NCBI GenBank assembly: GCA_029267645.1
Contig: JAJUIM010000112.1
Location: 1-6,494, forward strand
Length of the DNA stretch: 6,494 nt
Direction: 5' to 3'
From: Microbacterium sp.
GTDB lineage: Bacteria; Actinomycetota; Actinomycetes; Actinomycetales; Microbacteriaceae
The notes beneath the pieces are model-generated. The model was not told where the DNA came from, searched no databases, and saw nothing but the letters and a program-made list of their open reading frames with translations. A program made the translations under genes and the position numbers. Below are positions 1-5,478 of the stretch, in pieces (position 1 is the first letter of the stretch; each line of letters opens with the position of its first letter).

Positions 1-1819
1 GCTCGCGGATCTCGGCGTGCTCGATGAGGTCGGCGAGCAGCGGGCGCAGCCGCGTCGGGAACCGCAGCGTGACGATGACGTCGTCGCCGCCCGGCGCGAA
101 CGGCTCGGGGCGGCCCTCGTCGGCATGGACGGCCGGTTCGTCCGTCACGACGAGGTCGCTCATGCGCTCGAGGTGGAACGTGCGGGGCGCGCGGCGCAGG
201 TGGCACCAGCCCTGCAGGTACCATTCCCCTCCCGTGAGCAGCAGGCGCGACGGGTCGACCGTGCGGCTCGTCTCACCGCCGTCGGGCCTCGTGTAGCCGA
301 AGCGCACGGCGCGTCGCTCCCGCACGGCGGCGGACAGCGCGGCGCGCAGGTCGTCGAGCGGCTCGTCGACCGCGACGGCGTCGACCGCCCCGCCGGCGGA
401 TCCGCGTGCGAGCTTGTCGCGCAGCGACGCGACGGTCGCGGCGTCGGCGACGCCGGGAACCGCGGCGACGAGCTGCAGGCCGGCGATGAGGGCGGCCGCC
501 TCGCGCGGCGTGAAGCGCTGCACGCGGTCGATCCCGACCGTGCGGGTGAGGCGAACGATGTCCTGCTCGTCGAGCAGGTCCCAGTCGATGTCGAACATCT
601 CGCCCGTGTAATAGCCCGCGGCGGGCTCGCCCACGACCGTGAGCGTCGCGAGCATCGACCGCATCTGGTCGGCCGGCACCTCGAACTCGCGCGCGGCCTC
701 GGCGACCGAGACGTCGCCCCGCTCGAGCAGCCACGGCACGAGCGTCAGGAAGATGCGCACGCGCTCGGCGGAGGCGACGGGCGACCGGCGCGGCGGCTTC
801 ACGGGCATCGCCTCCTCGGCGGCCGCGAGGTCGGCCGGACGCTCGTGGAGGATCCGCGTCGCCCGCAGCCTGTCGACGACGAGAGCGCGCAGCTCCTCGG
901 GCGCGATGACGCGGGCGTCGGGGCCGTAGGAGGCCAGCTCGTCGGCGAACACGTACGGGTCGACGTACGGCACCTCGAGCATCGTCTCGTCGCCGCCCTG
1001 CCGCGCGCGGTGCCGCAGGCGCAGCGCCGCCTCGGAGCCCGGCGTCACGCCGATCGTCGCGACCTGGCCGGACGCGAGCCCTCGGAGGCCCGTGAGAGCC
1101 CGCTCAGCCGCGCCGTCCTGCTCGGGGACCTCGCCGCGGCGCCCCGTCGAGGCGACGTCCGACACGATGCGGCTGAGGAGGAACGTGCGCGGCTCATCGA
1201 GCCCCTCGTCGTGCCCGTAGAGGTGCCATCGCCCCTCGAACTGCACGAGCGCGAGCGGGCGCACGCGGCGAGACCGCACCCGCTGGCTGCCGGGCCGCAG
1301 ATAGTCGAATCGCACCTCCATGCCGCGCGCGATCGCGTCCTGCAGCGGTGCGAACGCGGGCTCGCGCGCGCTGAGCCGGGGCGTGAACCCGAGGATCGGC
1401 TCGTCGACGTCGATGCCGAGCGCCCGGATCTTGCGCACGCCCGCCCGCGCCTCGCGCGACATGGTCGCCTCGCTCCAGGCGTCGGCCGCGAGGCTCAGCA
1501 CCGCCAGCTCGGCCGGGGTGAACTCGATGTCGTCCGGCAGCTCGTTCTCGACGCGCGGAATGCGGTAGCGGGCGCCCCGGAGGTTCTGCGGGTTGTCGGG
1601 ATCGCCGATCACCTCGATGTGCGTGCCGAGCTCGGTGAGCGCCTCCTTGTCACGCTCGAACATACGCTCGAGCGCGGGCTCGTCGACGCCGGCGCGCACC
1701 TGCTCGACGTACCCCGTGACCGAGTCGAAGATCTGCGCGCGCGTGAGGCCCACCTCGGTGCCCAGGAGGGCGACCGTGAGGTTCATCAGGCGCTCTTCGG
1801 GGCGGATCCTCTGTGCCAC
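1..1819 (-). CDS. pafBC: Fused PafB-PafC WYL-domain transcriptional regulator (C terminus cut by window edge)
   Basis: One frame stays open for 606 codons from a GTG at 1819 to the window edge. It contains two homologous units in tandem. Unit 1 (PafB-like) has a winged HTH at residues about 5-88, a helical linker, a WYL domain at about 160-225 with the signature as W198-H199-L200, and a C-terminal extension at about 255-325. Unit 2 (PafC-like) has a wHTH at about 348-430 and a WYL domain at about 490-560 with W533-Y534-L535; its extension is incomplete. Both WYL domains keep an Arg-Thr-Phe element followed by another Arg (R211/R217 and R546/R552). In mycobacteria PafB and PafC are separate proteins (about 330 and 320 residues) that together activate the LexA-independent DNA damage response; fused forms are known, for example in Arthrobacter. 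Probably 50-60 residues are missing here. An in-frame TAG at 1829-1831 allows no start upstream of this region. Identification is firm; the DNA-damage role is inferred from the family. Confidence 0.95.
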   Translation of the reverse strand, partial: MAQRIRPEERLMNLTVALLGTEVGLTRAQIFDSVTGYVEQVRAGVDEPALERMFERDKEALTELGTHIEVIGDPDNPQNLRGARYRIPRVENELPDDIEFTPAELAVLSLAADAWSEATMSREARAGVRKIRALGIDVDEPILGFTPRLSAREPAFAPLQDAIARGMEVRFDYLRPGSQRVRSRRVRPLALVQFEGRWHLYGHDEGLDEPRTFLLSRIVSDVASTGRRGEVPEQDGAAERALTGLRGLASGQVATIGVTPGSEAALRLRHRARQGGDETMLEVPYVDPYVFADELASYGPDARVIAPEELRALVVDRLRATRILHERPADLAAAEEAMPVKPPRRSPVASAERVRIFLTLVPWLLERGDVSVAEAAREFEVPADQMRSMLATLTVVGEPAAGYYTGEMFDIDWDLLDEQDIVRLTRTVGIDRVQRFTPREAAALIAGLQLVAAVPGVADAATVASLRDKLARGSAGGAVDAVAVDEPLDDLRAALSAAVRERRAVRFGYTRPDGGETSRTVDPSRLLLTGGEWYLQGWCHLRRAPRTFHLERMSDLVVTDEPAVHADEGRPEPFAPGGDDVIVTLRFPTRLRPLLADLIEHAEIRE

Positions 1820-1825
1820 GCGGCA

Positions 1826-1831
1826 ATCCTA
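1826..1831 (-). promoter_or_regulatory. Candidate -10 box of a leaderless pafBC promoter
   Basis: The minus strand reads TAGGAT at 1831-1826, followed by six bases and then the GTG start at 1819. A transcript starting seven bases after a TANNNT box would begin exactly on the GTG, so the mRNA would be leaderless, a common situation in actinobacteria. No recognisable -35 is seen. The same bases also contain AGGA seven bases before the GTG, which could act as a weak Shine-Dalgarno site on an operon read-through transcript. The two readings are not exclusive. Confidence 0.45.
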
Positions 1832-1835
1832 CGGG

Positions 1836-1854
1836 GCGCCGCGGCGTGCGGCGC
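1836..1854 (-). other. GC-rich hairpin between the FKBP gene and pafBC
   Basis: On the minus strand GCGCCGC (1854-1848) pairs perfectly with GCGGCGC (1842-1836) around a five-base loop. It lies in the 43-base gap between the FKBP stop and the pafBC start, directly upstream of the candidate -10 box. There is no U-tract, so it is not a classical intrinsic terminator. It could slow read-through or fold the operon mRNA, but in DNA of this GC content a 7-bp stem can arise by chance. Confidence 0.35.
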
Positions 1855-1862
1855 GCAGGCGA

Positions 1863-2849
1863 TCAGGCCGCGGGAACCGTGCCGAGGACGTCGATGACCG
1901 ACACCGTCGCGTCGCCGTCGGAGCCCGGCACGACCGTGAGGATCTGCGAGCCGACCTGCGCGCCCGTGATCGCCTCGGCGAAGCCCGGGGGAAGCTGATC
2001 GATCGTGGTCGTCGTCGGCGCACCGCTCTGCCACGTCGAGGTCGTGACGGCTCGGGTGGCCCAGCCGACGCTCGTGTACTGCAGCGTGACGACGTCGCTC
2101 TCCGCGACCTTCTCGCCGTCGCCCTGCAGCAGCGTCTGCGTCGTCTGCTCGGTCGGCGCCGCGGCGTCAGGGATCGTGACGCCCGGCACGCCGTCGGGGT
2201 CGCGCACGACGCTCGGCATGCCGAAGGCCGCGTTGTAGACGGGCGACCCGTCGGCCGACGCGGGCAGGACGCGGTGGACCTCGACGACCGCGACGAGCGA
2301 CTCGGGATCCGGGACCTCGGGCGTCTCGCCCCCGCCCGACTCCGTCATCGCCTGTTGCGCGAATGCGAGCTGCGCCTGCTGCGCGAAGTCGTCCGAGAAG
2401 CCCTTCTCGCCGAGCGACGCGACGAAGGTGCTGCCCTCGCTCGCGCACTCGAGCGACGACTCGAGCCCCGGCATAAGGTCGAGGAACGCCGACAGCGGGA
2501 ACACCTGCGCCTCGTCGCCGCCGCTCGCGTTGACCGGCAGCGAGACGCCGGTCGCGGGGTCGACGAGGGCGACGTCGAGCACCACGCTCTGGCCCATCGA
2601 ATCGATCACGGCGCCGTCGCCCGTCGTCACGTCGGCGTGTCCCGGGTGCGCCGATCGGAACGACGCGGGGAGGTCGACGGCGAGATCCGCCCCGATCTCG
2701 CCCGACACCTCTGCGCCCGCCAGCGCGTCGTCCGTCACGGCGACGCGCCCGCACGACTCGGCGGTCTGCGGTGCGGCGGAGCACCCCACGAGGGCGAGGG
2801 CGCCCAGGCCCAGAACACTGACTACGGCTGTCGTCTTGCGCACCGGCAC
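1863..2849 (-). CDS. Exported FKBP-type peptidyl-prolyl isomerase-like lipoprotein, probably catalytically degenerate
   Basis: 328 residues. The N terminus is a lipoprotein signal peptide: positive charges at R4-K5, a hydrophobic core, and lipobox L20-V21-G22-C23, so the mature protein should be anchored to the outer face of the membrane. Residues about 35-195 look like a diverged FKBP-like region; about 225-325 match a C-terminal FKBP domain by its Thr-Ile-Pro-Asp lead-in, the Gln-Tyr-Thr strand (Y258) and the Gly-Phe-x-Glu helix (F290). The usual Phe-Asp after that strand is Thr-Thr (T269-T270), Trp at the pocket floor is F290, and the Asp-Gly-Tyr-Gly loop is absent, so strong isomerase activity is doubtful. 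C33 and C135 could form a disulphide after export. The GTG start lies three bases after the trmI stop and has no clear Shine-Dalgarno site, suggesting coupled translation; a second GTG two codons later is an alternative. FKBP genes between pafA and pafBC occur in related actinobacteria. The client is unknown. Confidence 0.87.
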   Translation of the reverse strand: MPVRKTTAVVSVLGLGALALVGCSAAPQTAESCGRVAVTDDALAGAEVSGEIGADLAVDLPASFRSAHPGHADVTTGDGAVIDSMGQSVVLDVALVDPATGVSLPVNASGGDEAQVFPLSAFLDLMPGLESSLECASEGSTFVASLGEKGFSDDFAQQAQLAFAQQAMTESGGGETPEVPDPESLVAVVEVHRVLPASADGSPVYNAAFGMPSVVRDPDGVPGVTIPDAAAPTEQTTQTLLQGDGEKVAESDVVTLQYTSVGWATRAVTTSTWQSGAPTTTTIDQLPPGFAEAITGAQVGSQILTVVPGSDGDATVSVIDVLGTVPAA

Positions 2850-2852
2850 AGT

Positions 2853-3875
2853 TTAAACGCCGTCCGCTATGGATCCGCCCTCCGCCTCCGCGGACCGCAG
2901 GTCCGCGGCGTGTCGCGCCCCGGCGGCGGCCTTCTCGGCCTCCCGGATGCGCTTGCGGAGGTTCTTGTCGGTGATCTCGCGATCGCCCACGGCGCCCGGC
3001 GTCCAGATCTCCTGGTCCTCGTCGCCGTAGCTGCGCTTCGACGCGCGGCGCTTGACCTCGGGAGGCACGGATCCCGCCGCGAGCTTGCGCGCCGTGATGA
3101 GGAAGCCCGTGTGGCCGACCATGCGGTGATCGGGGCGCACGGCGAGGCCGTCGACGTGCCAGCCGCGAACCATCGTCTCGGTCGCCTCGGGCTCGGTGAA
3201 GCTGCCCATGCCGCGAAGGAACTCCGCGATGCGGCTGAGCTGGGTCGCGGTCGCGACGTAGCAGAGCACGACGCCGCCGGGCGCGAGCGCGTCGGAGACG
3301 GCCGGCAGCACCTCCCACGGCGCGAGCATGTCGAGCACGACGCGGTCGACCGTGCCGTCCTCGACGTCGCGGGGCAGCGCCTCGGCGAGGTCACCGAAGT
3401 GGATCGCCCACTGCGGGGGCATCTCGCCGAAGAACGTCTCGACGTTCGCCCGCGCGACCTCGGCGAATTCCTCGCGGCGCTCGAAGGACATGAGGCGCCC
3501 CTCCTCGCCGACCGCGCGCAGCAGCGACATCGACAGGGCGCCGGACCCGACCCCCGCCTCGACGACGACCGCGCCCGGGAAGATGTCGGCCTGCGTGACG
3601 ATCTGCGCGGCGTCCTTCGGATAGACGATCGCGGCGCCGCGCGGCATCGACATGACGAAGTCGCGCAGCAGCGGGCGCAGGCAGAGGTACTCGTGTCCGT
3701 CGCTGTTGCGCACAACGGATCCGTCGTCGGCGCCCTCGATGTCGCGGTGGCGCAGCACGCCGAGGTGTGTGTGCAGCTCGCCGTCCTCGCGCAGCGTGAT
3801 GGTCTGCAGCTTGCCCTTGGGGCCCGTCAGCTGCACGCGGTCGCCGTAGCGGAAGGGCCCGCGAGGCGCGCTCAC
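2853..3875 (-). CDS. trmI: tRNA (adenine(58)-N1)-methyltransferase TrmI
   Basis: 340 residues from the GTG at 3875. The enzyme transfers a methyl group from S-adenosylmethionine to N1 of adenosine 58 in the tRNA T-loop, normally as a homotetramer. An N-terminal beta domain covers residues about 6-65. The Rossmann methyltransferase domain begins around 80, with motif I Glu-Ala-Gly-Val-Gly-Ser-Gly at 106-112, an acidic residue at E132 after the second strand (SAM ribose contact), and Leu-Asp-Met-Leu with D182 at motif IV. A charged tail of about 65 residues (276-340) goes beyond the core; the M. tuberculosis protein Rv2118c is about 280 residues long. The start is fixed by GGAGG seven bases upstream and by the GTGA overlap with the HAD gene; a longer frame to 3950 would overlap that gene by about 80 bases and adds only Arg/Gly/Pro-rich residues. 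In many actinobacteria this gene sits beside the proteasome ATPase gene, which is not found here. Confidence 0.96.
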   Translation of the reverse strand: MSAPRGPFRYGDRVQLTGPKGKLQTITLREDGELHTHLGVLRHRDIEGADDGSVVRNSDGHEYLCLRPLLRDFVMSMPRGAAIVYPKDAAQIVTQADIFPGAVVVEAGVGSGALSMSLLRAVGEEGRLMSFERREEFAEVARANVETFFGEMPPQWAIHFGDLAEALPRDVEDGTVDRVVLDMLAPWEVLPAVSDALAPGGVVLCYVATATQLSRIAEFLRGMGSFTEPEATETMVRGWHVDGLAVRPDHRMVGHTGFLITARKLAAGSVPPEVKRRASKRSYGDEDQEIWTPGAVGDREITDKNLRKRIREAEKAAAGARHAADLRSAEAEGGSIADGV

Positions 3876-4561
3876 GCGCGGGCCTCCGCCCTGTGGCCCT
3901 GCCACAGGGCGACGAGGTCGTCGACGGAGCGTCCCTCGAGCGAATCCCACAGCTGGGTCGCGCCGACGCCGCCGAGGGCAACGAGGCTCGGCACGCCGAT
4001 CGTCGCCGCGCCCGACGCGATCGCCGCCGTCAGGCCCGTCGGCGAGTCCTCGATCGCGACGCAGTCGTCGATGTCGACGCCGAGGGCGCGCGCCCCGGCG
4101 AGGTACGGCTCGGGATGGGGCTTCGGGCGCGCGACGTCGTCGCCGCCCAGGATCGCGTCGAACGCGTCGAAGTCGATGAGGCCCGCGATGCGCTCGGCCA
4201 TGCGGTGCCGCGACATCGTCACGAGCGCCGTGCGGTAACCCGCCTCGCGCAGCGAGAGGAGGAAGTCGCGCGCGCCCGGCCGATAGGGCACGCCCTGTTC
4301 GGCGATCTGCGCGAGCACGCGGTCGGTGAGGTGCTCGACGATCTCCTCGACGCCCATGTCAACGCCGTGGCGCTGGAAGATCCGCGCCGAGCTCTCGAGG
4401 TCGTTGCCGACGAGCTGCAGCGCGTCCTCGTGCGTCCAGGTGCCGCCAAAGCTCTCGACGAGCGGCGTCTCGGCGGCGATCCAGTACGGCTCGGTGTCGA
4501 CGAGCGTGCCGTCCATGTCCCACAGCACGGCCTTCGGCCCGGGATTGTGGAGAGAAGTCAC
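3872..4561 (-). CDS. HAD-superfamily phosphatase (beta-phosphoglucomutase / phosphoglycolate phosphatase-like)
   Basis: 229 residues, a usual length for the group. Motif I is D15-M-D17-G-T, with D15 as nucleophile and D17 as acid/base. A helical C1 cap fills residues about 24-90. Motif II is T115 in Leu-Val-Thr-Met-Ser, motif III is K147 in Arg-Pro-Lys-Pro-His-Pro, and motif IV is E171-D172 in Ile-Glu-Asp-Ser-Pro-Thr-Gly, so all Mg2+-dependent catalytic positions are intact and a cytoplasmic phosphoesterase is expected. The substrate cannot be read from the sequence. The GTG at 4561 is the only start that keeps motif I: an in-frame TAG lies at 4573-4571 and there is no good Shine-Dalgarno site. 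A -10-like box six bases before the GTG suggests a leaderless transcript. It is the first gene of the probable minus-strand operon and overlaps trmI by four bases. Confidence 0.92.
   Translation of the reverse strand: MTSLHNPGPKAVLWDMDGTLVDTEPYWIAAETPLVESFGGTWTHEDALQLVGNDLESSARIFQRHGVDMGVEEIVEHLTDRVLAQIAEQGVPYRPGARDFLLSLREAGYRTALVTMSRHRMAERIAGLIDFDAFDAILGGDDVARPKPHPEPYLAGARALGVDIDDCVAIEDSPTGLTAAIASGAATIGVPSLVALGGVGATQLWDSLEGRSVDDLVALWQGHRAEARA
3883..3887 (-). promoter_or_regulatory. Shine-Dalgarno site of trmI, inside the HAD gene
   Basis: The minus strand reads GGAGG at 3887-3883, seven bases before the GTG at 3875. It supports that start over the longer in-frame option at 3950. It lies in the last codons of the HAD gene, whose TGA stop overlaps the trmI GTG as GTGA, so translation of the two is probably coupled. 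Confidence 0.75.
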
Positions 4562-4567
4562 CGCACC

Positions 4568-4573
4568 AGCCTA
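4568..4573 (-). promoter_or_regulatory. Candidate -10 box of the HAD-trmI operon, leaderless
   Basis: The minus strand reads TAGGCT at 4573-4568, followed by six bases and the GTG of the HAD gene at 4561, so a transcript starting seven bases after the box begins on the start codon. The geometry is identical to that before pafBC. No convincing -35 hexamer is visible 16-19 bases upstream. Confidence 0.5.
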
Positions 4574-4579
4574 GGGGGA

Positions 4580-4585
4580 TAGCCT
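4580..4585 (+). promoter_or_regulatory. Candidate -10 box of the PAC2 gene
   Basis: TAGCCT at 4580-4585 fits the actinobacterial TANNNT pattern. A start near 4591-4592 would give a 5' leader of about 22 bases that holds the Shine-Dalgarno site at 4601-4606. No clear -35 is seen. Confidence 0.45.
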
Positions 4586-4600
4586 GGTGGGACACCGAAG

Positions 4601-4606
4601 AGGAGG
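4601..4606 (+). promoter_or_regulatory. Shine-Dalgarno site of the PAC2 gene
   Basis: AGGAGG is a perfect anti-16S match, seven bases before the GTG at 4614. It decides for that start over the in-frame GTG at 4587, which would lie upstream of this site and close to the promoter box. Confidence 0.85.
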
Positions 4607-4613
4607 GATCCGG

Positions 4614-5474
4614 GTGGACGACAGCATTCAGCAGGCGCTCGGGCCGCGCGTCGCGGTCGCGGCCTTCGACGGCTGGAACGACGCCGGGGAGGCCGCCTCG
4701 CAGGCCGCCAGCGTGCTGCGCGACTCGCAGCCGGGAATCGAGGTCGCGACCGTCGACCCCGAGCTGTTCTTCGACTATCAGTACACGCGCCCGTTCCTGC
4801 GCACCGACGGCGAGGGTCGGCGATTCCTCGACTGGCCCGAGGCCAACCTCTATCGCCCCGACGACCCGAACGGCTTCTGGACGCTGCGGGGCGTCGAGCC
4901 CGCGCGCGCCTGGCGCAGCTTCACGGCCGAGTTCATCGACGCGCTGCTGTCGGAGGACGTCACGGGCCTCGTCATGATCGGCGCCATGATGAGCGACGTG
5001 CCGCACACGCGCCCGATCGCGGTGCACGCGACGAGCGACAACGAGCTGCTGCGCAACCAGCTCGAGATCGACCGCAGCCGCTACGAGGGACCCACGGGGA
5101 TCCTCGGCGTGCTGGGCGACGCGGCTGAGCGCGCGGGGATCCCGACGCTGTCGCTCTGGGCCAGCGTGCCGCACTACGTCGCGGGCACGACGCCGTCGCC
5201 CAAGGCGACGCTCGCGCTGCTCGAGAAGCTCGGCGAGATCACCTCGCGCGAGATCGACCTCGGCACGCTGCCGACCGAGGCGGCGGCGTGGGAGGCGACC
5301 GTCGATGCGGCGGCCGCCGACGACGAAGAGATGACCGACTACATCCACCAGCTCGAGGAGGCCCGCGACACGTGGGACTCGCCCGAGGCGTCGGGCGACG
5401 CGATCGCGCAGGCGTTCGAGAAGTACCTGCGCGGCGACGGGGGCCCCGGCCGGGGCCGCCCGCCGCGCGGCTAA
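4614..5474 (+). CDS. PAC2-family protein (proteasome-assembly-chaperone-2 fold)
   Basis: 286 residues from the GTG at 4614. It has the hallmarks of actinobacterial PAC2 proteins: an N-terminal strand leading into Phe-Asp-Gly-Trp-Asn-Asp-Ala-Gly at 18-25, Gly-Ala-Met-Met-Ser-Asp-Val-Pro-His-Thr-Arg-Pro at 123-134, Tyr-Glu-Gly-Pro-Thr-Gly-Ile near 157-163, and Ser-Val-Pro-His-Tyr near 184-188 followed by Pro-Lys-Ala-Thr. The fold is shared with eukaryotic and archaeal proteasome-assembly chaperones, but the bacterial role is not established. There is no signal peptide or membrane segment, so it should be cytosolic. The acidic C-terminal helix region (about 228-273) ends in a Gly/Arg/Pro-rich tail (274-286) that is probably disordered. 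It is the only plus-strand gene here, divergent from the HAD-trmI operon and convergent with uppP. M. tuberculosis keeps a PAC2 protein (Rv2125) close to its proteasome and trmI genes. Confidence 0.92.
   Translation: MDDSIQQALGPRVAVAAFDGWNDAGEAASQAASVLRDSQPGIEVATVDPELFFDYQYTRPFLRTDGEGRRFLDWPEANLYRPDDPNGFWTLRGVEPARAWRSFTAEFIDALLSEDVTGLVMIGAMMSDVPHTRPIAVHATSDNELLRNQLEIDRSRYEGPTGILGVLGDAAERAGIPTLSLWASVPHYVAGTTPSPKATLALLEKLGEITSREIDLGTLPTEAAAWEATVDAAAADDEEMTDYIHQLEEARDTWDSPEASGDAIAQAFEKYLRGDGGPGRGRPPRG
5431..5466. terminator. Strong GC hairpin at the convergent 3' ends of the PAC2 gene and uppP
   Basis: A perfect 16-base palindrome, GGCCCCGGCCGGGGCC, occupies 5442-5457, and the flanks GCGGCG (5431-5436) and CGCCGC (5461-5466) can extend the stem past small internal loops. 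It lies in the last codons of the PAC2 gene, just before two stops only four bases apart. With no room for an intergenic terminator, this symmetric element could stop or pause transcription from either side. It lacks a U-tract, so the terminator call is tentative. Confidence 0.4.
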
Positions 5475-5478
5475 TCCG

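Larger units (their letters stand above)
4564..4589. repeat. Imperfect inverted repeat covering the divergent promoters
   Basis: The arms CACCAGCCTA (4564-4573) and TAGCCTGGTG (4580-4589) match as an inverted repeat in nine of ten positions around a six-base spacer (GGGGGA). Each arm contains one of the two opposed -10-like boxes. It may be an operator that couples the two directions, or simply the by-product of two similar -10 boxes placed back to back. Confidence 0.5.

Noticed and set aside
1832..1862. PafBC-type damage-responsive promoter motif (TTGTC-like element before TANNNT) upstream of pafBC or the divergent promoters
   Set aside because: No TTGTC-like element occurs at the right distance from any of the three -10-like boxes, so there is no sequence support for autoregulation or damage induction here.
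17..1897. Plus-strand open frame of 626 codons
   Set aside because: It lies antisense to the clear pafBC gene and its product is Arg/Ala/Gly/His-rich with no recognisable domain; long antisense frames are a normal by-product of high GC content.
2851..2858. GTTTAAAC palindrome at the trmI-FKBP junction
   Set aside because: It is A/T-rich and striking in this sequence, but it is fully accounted for by the trmI stop region; only eight bases long, with no flanking structure.
2853..3950. Longer trmI with 25 extra N-terminal residues
   Set aside because: It would overlap the HAD gene by about 80 bases, adds Arg/Gly/Pro-rich residues not typical of the family, and ignores the good GGAGG site before the GTG at 3875.
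1593..4238. Plus-strand open frame of 881 codons spanning several genes
   Set aside because: It is antisense to pafBC, the FKBP gene, trmI and part of the HAD gene, all with strong family motifs. Its translation is low-complexity and shows no domain.
4587..4613. Nine-residue longer N terminus for the PAC2 protein
   Set aside because: The start at 4587 lies upstream of the perfect AGGAGG site and just after the -10-like box; the GTG at 4614 has ideal spacing.
4359..5348. Minus-strand open frame of 329 codons opposite the PAC2 gene
   Set aside because: It overlaps the PAC2 gene and the HAD start, and its Arg/Val/Ala-rich translation has no recognisable family.
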